From CAVTWY01 sp963738575 (GTDB taxonomy: Bacteria > Pseudomonadota > Gammaproteobacteria > Burkholderiales > Burkholderiaceae_C), in assembly GCA_963738575.1 (NCBI GenBank), contig CAVTWY010000002.1, forward strand, positions 1,550,001-1,614,000: a stretch of DNA of 64,000 nt, in the 5' to 3' direction. The notes below the pieces were generated by a model. That model was not told the origin of the DNA. It did no database searches and worked only from the letters and a program-made list of their open reading frames with translations. The translations under genes were made by a program, and so were the position numbers. How positions within the stretch are numbered: the first letter of the stretch is position 1; each line of letters opens with the position of its first letter. This document shows, piece after piece, positions 9,066-17,196 of this stretch.

Positions 9066-10844
9066 TCAGCGGCGCATGGGGCGCGCGCGCTCTTCTTCAA
9101 GCAGGCGCAGCACCCGTCGCTGAACCTTGCCCGTCGTGGTCATGGGCAGAGCCTCGACGAATTCAACCTCTTTGGGGTACTCGTAAGGCGCCAAGCGCTC
9201 CCTCACATGGGCCTGCAATTGGGCGATCAAAGTCTCGTCGCCCCGGTACCCTGGGGCCAACACAACGTAGGCTTTGACGACAGCCCCACGCTCGGCGTCG
9301 GGCTTGGGCACCACGGCTGCATTGGCAACCGCATCGTGCTTCACCAGGCAGTTCTCAATCTCGCTGGGGCCAATGCGGTAGCCGGCCGACTTGAACATGT
9401 CGTCACTGCGCCCTTGGTACCAAAGGTACCCCTCGTCGTCCATCACGGCCATGTCCCCCGTGCGACACCAACTGTTGTGGAGGTCACCGGTGAACTTGGC
9501 CTGAGTGGCCTGTGTGTTGCGCCAGTAGCCCAAGAAAAACACCGGGTCTGGATGCCCATGGTGATCCAGTCGATGCACTGCCACGTCGCCAGGCGTGCCC
9601 CTCGGGCACACCACACCGTGCTCGTCAATCACCTCCACACGGTGGCCCGGGTAAGGCCGGCCCATGCTACCTGCCCGTGCCGGCCAACCCGGCAAGACTC
9701 GGCCATCGGGCCCCAAGGCACGGCCACAATTGCCGACAACGTAGTTCACTTCGGTTTGGCCGAACATTTCATTGACCGTGACGCGCAAGGCCTCTTGACA
9801 CCAGCCAAACACCGCGTCGCCTACCGATTCACCCGCACTCATGATCGCCCGCAGTGCCAGCCGGTAGCGCGTTCTCGGCCTGGGTACCGCCTTCATCATG
9901 GCCTTGAGTGCAGTGGGGAACAAGAAAGTGTTGGTGACTTGGTGCCGTTGCATCAACTCAAACGCTCGCTCGGGGTGAAAGCGGCCGTGGTAAGCCACGA
10001 TGGGCATGCCAAAGTACAGCGTTGGCAGCAACGCATCCATCAAACCGCCAGTCCATGCCCAATCCGCAGGGCTCCAGAAGACGTCTTTCTTTTGTGGGAA
10101 CCAATTTTGGCTGGCGACAAAACCCGTCAGGTTGCCAATCAATGCCCGCTGGGGGATCAGCGCGCCCTTGGGCGGGCCCGTGGTGCCGCTGGTGTAAATG
10201 AGCAGCGCAGCGTCGTCAGCCAAGGTATCCACGGGATCCGCTGGCATGGGTGGTGCCAACATCGCCACCGACCAATCAACATCGCCTTGGCCCGCCGCCC
10301 CCCCAACGGCGACAACCGTTAGCAATTCGCGGCACTTGCTGCGCGCCATTCGAACGGCCGCGATGGCCGTTTCATCACAGATGGCCACACACGCGCCGCT
10401 GTCAGTCAAACGGTATTGCAGTGCTTCAACGCCGAATAACACAGAGAGTGGCATCGCAACGGCACCGACACGTTGAATCGCCATGTGCGCCACAGCGGTC
10501 TCAAAACACTGCGGCAACACCAGCGCCACGCGATCGCCCCGCTTGACGCCCATCATGGTCAGCGCGCTGGCCAAGCGACGCGAAGCCAAGTCCAGATCGA
10601 GGTAAGTGAAACGCGCCGTTTCGCCTTGCTCATTCTCGTAAATGACGGCGACTGCCGAGGGCGTCTGGCGAGCCCATCGCGCGGCACAAAGCTGGGCAAT
10701 GTTGATGTGCGACGGCACATGCCATTCATAGGCGTCGTGCAGCTGGGCGTACGCGTCAACGCCGTTGGCCGGCGGTGTCGTGGTAACACCGTTGGCCGAC
10801 GGTGTGGTGGTGACCAGCTCCCTTTTTGACATGGCAGGTAGCAT
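9066..10844 (-). CDS. AMP-forming acyl-CoA synthetase (acetyl/medium-chain type)
   Basis: A 592-residue ANL-superfamily ligase that would activate a carboxylate with ATP and CoA. Core motifs: the phosphate loop LLIYTSGTTGPPKG (about residues 213-226), the adenine-binding EMFGQTEVN, the hinge YQGRSDDMFKSAGYRIGP and the C-terminal catalytic lysine in TTTGKVQRR. The overall form is closest to acetyl-CoA synthetase-like and ACSM proteins; the exact substrate is unknown. The N terminus carries a duplicated 9-residue unit (see repeat), and translation could instead begin at the ATG at 10832. Divergent from the hydrolase with only 40 bp between. Confidence 0.85.
   Translation of the reverse strand: MLPAMSKRELVTTTPSANGVTTTPPANGVDAYAQLHDAYEWHVPSHINIAQLCAARWARQTPSAVAVIYENEQGETARFTYLDLDLASRRLASALTMMGVKRGDRVALVLPQCFETAVAHMAIQRVGAVAMPLSVLFGVEALQYRLTDSGACVAICDETAIAAVRMARSKCRELLTVVAVGGAAGQGDVDWSVAMLAPPMPADPVDTLADDAALLIYTSGTTGPPKGALIPQRALIGNLTGFVASQNWFPQKKDVFWSPADWAWTGGLMDALLPTLYFGMPIVAYHGRFHPERAFELMQRHQVTNTFLFPTALKAMMKAVPRPRTRYRLALRAIMSAGESVGDAVFGWCQEALRVTVNEMFGQTEVNYVVGNCGRALGPDGRVLPGWPARAGSMGRPYPGHRVEVIDEHGVVCPRGTPGDVAVHRLDHHGHPDPVFFLGYWRNTQATQAKFTGDLHNSWCRTGDMAVMDDEGYLWYQGRSDDMFKSAGYRIGPSEIENCLVKHDAVANAAVVPKPDAERGAVVKAYVVLAPGYRGDETLIAQLQAHVRERLAPYEYPKEVEFVEALPMTTTGKVQRRVLRLLEEERARPMRR
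10761..10814 (-). repeat. Two tandem 27-bp units in the N-terminal coding region
   Basis: Codons 11-19 and 20-28 of the acyl-CoA synthetase encode VTTTPSANG and VTTTPPANG. The two 27-bp units differ at a few positions, so this is an older in-frame duplication. It lies ahead of the catalytic domain in what is probably a flexible leader. Confidence 0.85.
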
Positions 10845-10884
10845 AGTGGGTTTACCATTTCCAACGGTGGTCTAAAGTTCTCGA

Positions 10885-11796
10885 ATGACGAACACTTACG
10901 AACCGAAACGCCACGCCACTTCGCACACCTTGGCGATCCGCCATGGCACCTACCGTTTTTGGCGCTGGAACCCCGACGTCAACATCACCGCAGAGCGGCC
11001 CTTGTTGGTCCTGTTGCACGGCTGGATGGATGTTGGCGCGTCGTTCCAATTCATGGTCGACCAGCTCCCCCCCGATCGCGCCATCGTGGCAGCCGACTGG
11101 CGCGGCTTCGGACAGTCTCGCATGCCCCCCACCGACAGCTATTGGTTCCCCGACTACCTCGGCGATCTGGATGGCCTACTGAATGCGCTAGCACCGCAAA
11201 CCAAGGTGGACCTGTTGGGCCATAGCATGGGCGGCAACGTGGTCATGAGCTACGCCGGCGTTCGGCCCGAGCGGATCAGAAAGTTGGTCAACCTGGAAGG
11301 CTTTGGACTGCCTGCGACGCGCCCCGAGGATGCACCCAAACGCATGCGCGACTGGCTCGATGAGTTAAAAACGCCCGCATCGCTGCGCGACTACGACGAC
11401 TTGCAAGGCGTGGTGGACCGGCTGCTGAAGAACAACCCGCGCCTCAGCACCGACAAAGCCCAATGGCTTGCGTCGCATTGGGCTGAGCCTGCAGGCGATG
11501 GCCGTTGGCGGATTCAAGGCGATCCGGCTCACAAGCACGTCAACCCCGTGCTTTACCGCCGCGACGAGATTGTCGAGACTTGGCGCAGCATTCAGGCGCC
11601 GCTGTTGTGGGTTGATGGCGATCAGACCGATGTTGCCAAGTGGTGGGGCAGCCGGTACCCGCGTGCTGATTTTGACGAGCGTTTGGCGGTCGTCCAGGAC
11701 GTGACTCGGCAGACGCTGCACGACTGTGGGCACATGCTGCACTTGGATCAGCCCCAAGCGTTAGCCAAAGTGGTCGATGCGTTTTTGAGCCACTGA
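10885..11796 (+). CDS. Alpha/beta hydrolase
   Basis: A 303-residue alpha/beta-hydrolase fold enzyme. Visible elements: oxyanion-hole region LLHGWMDVGASF (residues 44-55), nucleophile elbow GHSMGGN with Ser114, an acid residue in VDGDQTDV, and catalytic His in DCGHMLHLDQP near the C terminus. Substrate unknown; esterase, epoxide hydrolase-like or haloalkane dehalogenase-like activities are all possible. No signal peptide, so it acts in the cytoplasm. A strong terminator follows 18 bp after the stop. Confidence 0.85.
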   Translation: MTNTYEPKRHATSHTLAIRHGTYRFWRWNPDVNITAERPLLVLLHGWMDVGASFQFMVDQLPPDRAIVAADWRGFGQSRMPPTDSYWFPDYLGDLDGLLNALAPQTKVDLLGHSMGGNVVMSYAGVRPERIRKLVNLEGFGLPATRPEDAPKRMRDWLDELKTPASLRDYDDLQGVVDRLLKNNPRLSTDKAQWLASHWAEPAGDGRWRIQGDPAHKHVNPVLYRRDEIVETWRSIQAPLLWVDGDQTDVAKWWGSRYPRADFDERLAVVQDVTRQTLHDCGHMLHLDQPQALAKVVDAFLSH

Positions 11797-11814
11797 GATC
11801 GCGGAAGTCCCAAG

Positions 11815-11845
11815 AAAAAAGGGGCCCTTGCGGGGCCCCTTTTTT
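11815..11845. terminator. Bidirectional intrinsic terminator
   Basis: A 13-bp stem (A6-GGGGCCC pairing with GGGCCCC-T6) with a 5-base loop. The A-run and T-run make it function on both strands, as expected between the convergent hydrolase and symporter genes. Confidence 0.92.
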
Positions 11846-11875
11846 GCGTCTTGCGACGCATGGATCAAGCCACGA

Positions 11876-14018
11876 TCAACGTGCACCCCGCCCAGCCGCT
11901 GCCGGCTTCAGGTTCGGGTAACGCACGTGCTCAACAAGCTCTTGTGTCTCTTTGCTGGGTTGGCCCGTCAGCAGGCTCACGATGATGATCACCGCAAAGC
12001 CTAGCGGCACACCAAACATCCCGGCCGAGATCGGCAGGATGCCCCACCACAGTTCAACGGGTGACGTCACACCAAAGAGGCCACGCAACCACGGTTGGTT
12101 CATCACCATGTAGTAAATCGTGATGCCCAAACCGGCGATCATGCCAAGCGATGCACCCCAACGATTGGCACGCTTCCAGAACACGCCAAGCACCAACGCC
12201 GGGAAGAAGGCCGCCGCCGCGAACGAGAACGCCGCCGACACCAGGAACAAAATGTCCGCTGGTTTCTGCGACGCCACGTAGGCTGCTGCCAAGGCCACCA
12301 CCAACAACAAGGCTTTCGAGATCGTCACGCGCCTGGCAGTCGATGCGTTCGGGTCGATCATCTTGTAGTACAGATCGTGCGACAAGGCGTTGGCAATGGT
12401 CAACAACAAGCCATCGGCCGTTGACAACGCAGCCGCCAAACCACCAGCCGCCACCAAGCCCGAAATCACGTACGGCAAGCCACCGATCTCGGGTGTGGCC
12501 AACACCACGATGTCGCCACCGATGCGCATTTCACCCAACTGGAAGATGCCGTCTTTGTTGATGTCAATCACCGACAACAACGATTGGGTCGACGCGTTGC
12601 CAGTTGGCAATCCAAGCCGGCAACTTGTCAAATGGTGTGCCCACCAACACGTTGAACACCTCGTACTTGACAAGCACCGCCAAGGCAGGCGCGGTGAAGT
12701 AAAGCAAGAAGATGAAAAACAGGCTCCAGAACACCGACTCACGCGCTTCACGCACCGAGGGGGTGGTGTAGTAGCGCATCAGGATGTGCGGCAGCGCTGC
12801 CGTGCCCACCATCAAGCAAAACACCAGCGCCAAGAAGTTTCGACGTGAGGTGTCGAAAGCATCTTTGGCCTTGGCATCACCATTGGGGTCACCCGCAAAC
12901 ACAGCGGCGTGCGACGGCATGCCAGCCAAGGGTTTGGCGCGGCCTTCGTTGGCTGTTTTGGCAGCGGCATACGCCTTCTTCGCCGCATCGGCGTCTTTTG
13001 GCAATGCCGCAAGCGCTTTTTCAGCCGCTTGAATGTCTGCCGCCGCACCGCTGCTTGCCTTCAGATCGTCGATCTTTTTCACCGCTGCAGCCTTGTCAGC
13101 CGCCATGGCAGCGGGCACGTCCTTGAGTTTTTCGCCGGCTTCTGCAGCGCGGGCTGCAAAAATCGCGATCACTTCCTTCTCTTTGGGATCGGCCCTCAGC
13201 TGCGCTTCTTTGGCGGTCACTTTTTCAAGTTGATAGCCGTAGATCGCTTGTGGAATCGGAATGCCCGTTTGCTTGACCGACAGCCAAACCACCGGGATCA
13301 TGTAAGCGACGATCAAAATGATGTACTGGGCCACCTGCGTCCAGGTCACGGCACGCATACCGCCCAAGAACGAGCACACCAAAATGCCGCCCAGGCCCAC
13401 AAAAATACCGACCTCAAATTGCACGTCAGCCAACCGCGAGGTGATCAAACCAACGCCGTAAATCTGCGCCACCACGTAGGTGAACGAACACAGAATGGCG
13501 GCGACGATGCCGATGAACCGCGGCAGGTTACCCTCGTAGCGGGCGCCCAAAAAGTCGGGGATCGTGAACTGGCCAAACTTGCGAAGGTACGGCGCCAAGA
13601 ACAGCGCCACCAAGCAGTAACCGCCCGTCCACCCCAGGATGAACGCAAGCCCGCCGTAGCCCGTGAGGTACAGCGTGCCGGCCATGCCGATGAACGACGC
13701 CGCCGACATCCAGTCAGCACCCGTTGCCATGCCGTTGTACAGCGCTGGCACGCGCCTACCGGCCACGTAGTACTCAGACGCGTCGGTGGTGCGACTCATC
13801 ACACCAATACCCGCATAAAGCAGCACCGTTGCGATGAGGAAGATCAAACCGATCCACTTGCGTGACAAGCCCATCTGCTCAAGGACGGCCAGCACGGCCA
13901 CAAAGGCGAGGAAGCCTCCCGTGTACCAGGTGTAGACCTTGTTCAGTTGCGCCTTGAACGCGCGATTGGCAGCAGCACCTGTGGTGCCCGCCGACGTGTC
14001 AGGTGAAAATCCAGCCAT
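11876..14018 (-). pseudogene. Sodium:solute symporter large subunit (VC_2705/acetate-permease type), single frameshift
   Basis: Two overlapping frames together encode one SSS-family transporter of about 713 residues. The N-terminal part (start ATG at 14018) runs through WQRVDP and then hits a stop; the next frame resumes with SLLSVIDINKDG. One extra base around 12583-12585 restores continuity. Helices 1-13 and a roughly 120-residue Ala/Lys-rich soluble insert (about residues 262-385) are present, as in the VC_2705 subfamily, which pairs with a small DUF4212 subunit encoded immediately upstream here. The substrate is probably acetate or another short organic acid (inference from family). The protein sequence is well conserved on both sides, so this is either a very recent mutation or a base-call error. 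Confidence 0.82.
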
Positions 14019-14019
14019 G

Positions 14020-14277
14020 TTATTCCTCCTCGGCAACGCCGTGTTCTTGGTCCAGCTTATTCATGAAATGAGCGTAGTACCAAATGATCAAGACGTACAC
14101 AATCAACGCGCCTTGGGCAGCAACCCAAAAGCTGAAGGGCCAGCCGAAGAACTTGAAATCCAAGTCCCGGGCAAAGTAGCCAACGCCAAAAGTGACAAGA
14201 AACCAGATGGCCAAAAGAATGCCTGTTATGCGCAGGTTCTTCGACCAATACTGGCGGTGCGTTTCAGTCAGTTGCAT
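14020..14277 (-). CDS. DUF4212 small subunit of the sodium:solute symporter
   Basis: An 85-residue membrane protein with two helices (about residues 17-36 and 46-69). It has the DUF4212 hallmark opening with a YWSKN element, LAIWFLVTFGVGYFA, and the second-helix FWVAAQGALIVYVLIIWYYA. This family always accompanies VC_2705-type symporters as a presumed small subunit. Its stop codon lies 1 bp before the symporter start, so the two are coupled. Confidence 0.9.
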   Translation of the reverse strand: MQLTETHRQYWSKNLRITGILLAIWFLVTFGVGYFARDLDFKFFGWPFSFWVAAQGALIVYVLIIWYYAHFMNKLDQEHGVAEEE

Positions 14278-14304
14278 CGCTTCGTCTCCTCAGTTGTGTT
14301 TGCA

Positions 14305-14322
14305 CCCGGGTTCGGCCCCGGG
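14305..14322 (-). terminator. CCCGGG/CCCGGG hairpin upstream of the symporter genes
   Basis: Two CCCGGG arms separated by six bases lie between the TPR gene stop and the DUF4212 start on the minus strand. It could attenuate read-through into the symporter genes. No T-run follows, so this is weak. Confidence 0.3.
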
Positions 14323-14336
14323 AACCTTCTCCGCAG

Positions 14337-14906
14337 TCACCCTAAAGCCTTCAAGCCTGTCTCGCGCTCGAGTTGCTCGGCCACTTTGGGCTCAAACTTT
14401 TTAAGGTGCGCAATGATCTTGCGCGCCTCTTCGGGTTTTTGACGATCCACTTGCACGCGCGCCAGCTGGTACCAGCCAAACGGGCTCATGGGTTGCAGTT
14501 CGGTGTTGCGCTTGAGGGCGGCCACGGCCTCGTCAAAGCGCTTCAGGCGGATGAGCGTCAGACCCAAGCCGTACCAGGCACGGTCCAATTTTGGGTCGAG
14601 CGTCAAAGCCCGTTGGAAGGCAGTCTCAGACGCCTCCAAACGGTCCACTTGCTCGAGCAGAAAGGCGTAGTTGAACCAGTCGGCAGCACTGCGATCAGGG
14701 TGGCACTCAACCAAAGCTTGAGCGTCAGCGATGGCACCCAAGGTGTCATTGCGCTGCATGCGCACGTGCACCCTGCTGGCCAGCGCATAGGGGTCGTTTG
14801 GCCAACGTTGCAGCATGTTGTCAAACACCCGCTCGGCCGCCGCACGCTGGTTGAAGACCAGCAGCGACATCGCCTTGACGCGATAGAACAGATGCATCCA
14901 CCTCAT
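14337..14906 (-). CDS. Tetratricopeptide-repeat protein
   Basis: A 189-residue soluble helical protein with about four TPR units in the second half, for example ADWFNYAFLLEQVDRLEASE, LDRAWYGLGLTLIRLKRFDE and FGWYQLARVQVDRQKPEEA. TPRs mediate protein contacts; partner unknown. The ATG at 14906 overlaps the stop of the upstream membrane-protein gene by 4 bp (ATGA), so it is translated in tandem with it. No signal peptide. Confidence 0.82.
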   Translation of the reverse strand: MRWMHLFYRVKAMSLLVFNQRAAAERVFDNMLQRWPNDPYALASRVHVRMQRNDTLGAIADAQALVECHPDRSAADWFNYAFLLEQVDRLEASETAFQRALTLDPKLDRAWYGLGLTLIRLKRFDEAVAALKRNTELQPMSPFGWYQLARVQVDRQKPEEARKIIAHLKKFEPKVAEQLERETGLKALG

Positions 14907-15199
14907 TTGCAAAGCTCCATGCCGACTTGCATGCACACGTTGATCTTGGCAATGGTGGCAATGAACCAGATGGAGAGCAGCGCCACAAACGCAGCCACGG
15001 GCACATGCCTGTCAATGATCGCTTTGGGGGTGACGGCGCGCATCACGCGCACAAACGGCTTGGTTAACACGTCCATCACGCGGTAAAAAAAGTTGGTTTC
15101 GCGCTTGGCCCCCGCCAAAACGCTGAGCACAAACTGGCCCGCAAAGGCTAGCAATGCGATCTCTGCAACAAGCTTAACGGCCAGGACAAACAGCAACAT
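14903..15199 (-). CDS. YggT-like small membrane protein
   Basis: A 98-residue protein with two hydrophobic helices (about residues 1-28 and 68-88) flanking a hydrophilic loop with NFFYRVMDVLTKPFVRVMRA. The loop-plus-helices pattern resembles half of a YggT-family protein, which is implicated in osmotic or cell-division-related functions. I prefer the ATG at 15199, which has GAGG 12 bases upstream; a GTG at 15229 in the same frame is possible. Coupled to the TPR gene. Confidence 0.55.
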   Translation of the reverse strand: MLLFVLAVKLVAEIALLAFAGQFVLSVLAGAKRETNFFYRVMDVLTKPFVRVMRAVTPKAIIDRHVPVAAFVALLSIWFIATIAKINVCMQVGMELCK

Positions 15200-15432
15200 G
15201 GGCGTGCGATACCTCACGGAATACCGCACTGTCGCTCAAAATCGCTTACCAACACCTTACAAAACCGCCCCGCGCGGGCAAGCCCGGCTCGGGCAAACCC
15301 GCAGTGTGTGGCATTGAACCCGCACACCAACCCCAGGTCGCCTGCGAGCGGCCACTGCGGTTGTTTGGCCCCGTGCGTGCTGAGGCAGCGTCGCCCCATG
15401 CGAGAATCGCGACTCGAAAAAACGAGTACCCC

Positions 15433-16537
15433 ATGGACATCGAACACATCAACAGCATCGGCACGCTGCTCGCCGATTTGACTGCCCGCACCCAGCAGCT
15501 CCGGGGGTATCTTTGACTACGATCGCAAAGGTCTGAGGCTCAAAGAAGTCGACGCAGCGCTGGAAAACCCAAGCGTCTGGAATGATCCCAAGCGCGCCCA
15601 AGAACTGGGGCGCGAAAAAAAATCGCTCGAAACGGTGGTGCAAACCATCGACCACCTGGCTGGCAACCTCAGTGACAACACCGAGTTGTACGAGATGAGC
15701 AAGGCCGACAATGATTTTGACGGCATTGCCGCGATGGAAGCCGAAGCGGGCAAGCTGCGCGGCATCGTCGAGGGTCTTGAATTCCGCCGGATGTTCAACA
15801 ATCCGGCCGACCCCCTCAACTGCTTCATCGACATCCAAGCCGGTGCTGGCGGTACCGAAGCCTGTGACTGGGCATCGATGCTTCTGCGCCAGTACCTCAA
15901 GTATTGCGAGCGCAAGGGCTTCAAGGCCGAGGTGATGGAAGAGTCCGAAGGCGACGTCGCGGGCATCCGCAGCGCCACCATCAAGGTCGAGGGTGATTAC
16001 GCCTTTGGGCAACTGAGAACCGAGACGGGGGTGCATCGCTTGGTCCGCAAGAGCCCTTTCGACTCGGCAGGTGGCCGCCACACGTCATTTGCAAGCTTGT
16101 TTGTGTACCCCGAGGTAGACGACACCATCGAGATTGACATCAACCCCGCTGATGTGCGAACCGACACTTACCGCGCCAGTGGCGCGGGTGGCCAACACAT
16201 CAACAAGACCGACTCGGCTGTGCGCTTGACGCACATCCCCACCGGCATCGTCGTGCAGTGTCAAAACGATCGCAGCCAACACCGCAACCGCGACGAAGCT
16301 TGGCAAATGCTTCGCTCGCGCATGTACGAACACGAGATGCGCAAGCAGCGCGAGCAACAACAAAAGCTCGAAGACACCAAAACCGACGTCGGCTGGGGCC
16401 ACCAGATTCGCTCTTACGTGCTCGATCAAAGCCGCATCAAAGACTTGCGCACCAACGTCGAGATCAGCAACACCCAAAAGGTGCTTGACGGCGACCTCGA
16501 TGCGTTCATCGAAGCCAGCTTGAAGCAAGGCGTGTGA
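15433..16537 (+). CDS. prfB: Peptide chain release factor 2, with programmed +1 frameshift
   Basis: RF2 recognises UAA and UGA and triggers peptide release on the ribosome. The first 27 codons (start ATG at 15433) end at an in-frame TGA at 15514-15516; skipping T15514 continues in the +1 frame for 340 more codons, giving 367 residues. The second frame holds the anticodon-mimic SPF (in VRKSPFDSAGG) and the catalytic GGQ (in GAGGQHINKTDS). The stop overlaps the next gene's GTG start by 4 bp. UGA readthrough by shifting lets RF2 control its own level. Confidence 0.97.
15501..15517 (+). promoter_or_regulatory. RF2 programmed frameshift site
   Basis: The sequence CCGGGGGTATCTTTGAC places a G-rich internal Shine-Dalgarno-like stretch a few bases before the slippery CTT TGA C. 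This is the classic autoregulatory RF2 site: low RF2 slows termination at UGA and favours +1 slippage. The upstream base context is CGGGGG rather than the common AGGGGG. Confidence 0.95.
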
Positions 16538-17196
16538 CCCAAGGCCTCTTGTTCGACTTGGACGGCACGCTGATCGACAGCATGCCCCTGCACCACGACG
16601 CGTGGCGGTTGTGGTTTGCACAGGCAGGCTTGGCGTTTGACGAAGCCACCTTCTTCGAGCGCACAGCAGGGCGCACCAACGCTGAAATTCTGGCCGACCT
16701 GTTTCCCCATCACTCACCCGCCGAAAACGAGCTGCTTGCCGAGCAAAAAGAGGCCCTTTATCGCTCAGCGGCCGCCGAGCGTCTCACGCTGATTGACGGC
16801 GCGCTGGCGTTCATGGAAAAGGCGCATGATCGTGGCCTTGCACTTGCCATCTGCACAGCCGCGCCGCTGGGTAATATCGCCGTGGCGTTTGAGCGATTTG
16901 GGTTGCAAGCGCTGGTGCAAACCGTGACAAGCCCGGCCGATGGTTTGCGCGGCAAGCCCCACCCCGACATTTTTTTGGAAGCGGCCCGACGTTTGAACCT
17001 TCAGCCCAACCAATGCATCGTGTTTGAAGACGCGCCACTGGGCATTGAAGCAGCCCGTCGAGCCGCCATGCGTGCTGTGGCGCTAACGACCACGGTTGAT
17101 GCCGTGGCTTTTGGCGACGCGCCCCACGTCATCGCGACCGCTCGCGATTTCACCTCCCTTGATCTCAACACACTCCTCGAGTCATCCCATGCGTGA
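16534..17196 (+). CDS. HAD-superfamily phosphatase (beta-phosphoglucomutase-like)
   Basis: A 220-residue subclass-I HAD hydrolase. Motif I FDLDGTLIDS (residues 7-16), motif II in AICTAAP, motif III Lys in GKPHPDIF, motif IV FEDAPLGIEAA. A cap domain between motifs I and II suggests a small phosphorylated metabolite substrate, of the phosphoglycolate, sugar-phosphate or phosphoglucomutase type. It starts with GTG overlapping the prfB stop by 4 bp and its end overlaps pepN by 8 bp, so it is embedded in an operon with them. Confidence 0.85.
   Translation: MTQGLLFDLDGTLIDSMPLHHDAWRLWFAQAGLAFDEATFFERTAGRTNAEILADLFPHHSPAENELLAEQKEALYRSAAAERLTLIDGALAFMEKAHDRGLALAICTAAPLGNIAVAFERFGLQALVQTVTSPADGLRGKPHPDIFLEAARRLNLQPNQCIVFEDAPLGIEAARRAAMRAVALTTTVDAVAFGDAPHVIATARDFTSLDLNTLLESSHA

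Noticed and set aside
9207..10322. A 371-codon frame antisense to the acyl-CoA synthetase
   Set aside because: No domain pattern; the synthetase is well supported.
12909..13865. A 318-codon frame antisense to the symporter
   Set aside because: Shadow frame with no membrane or catalytic pattern, on the opposite strand to a clear transporter.
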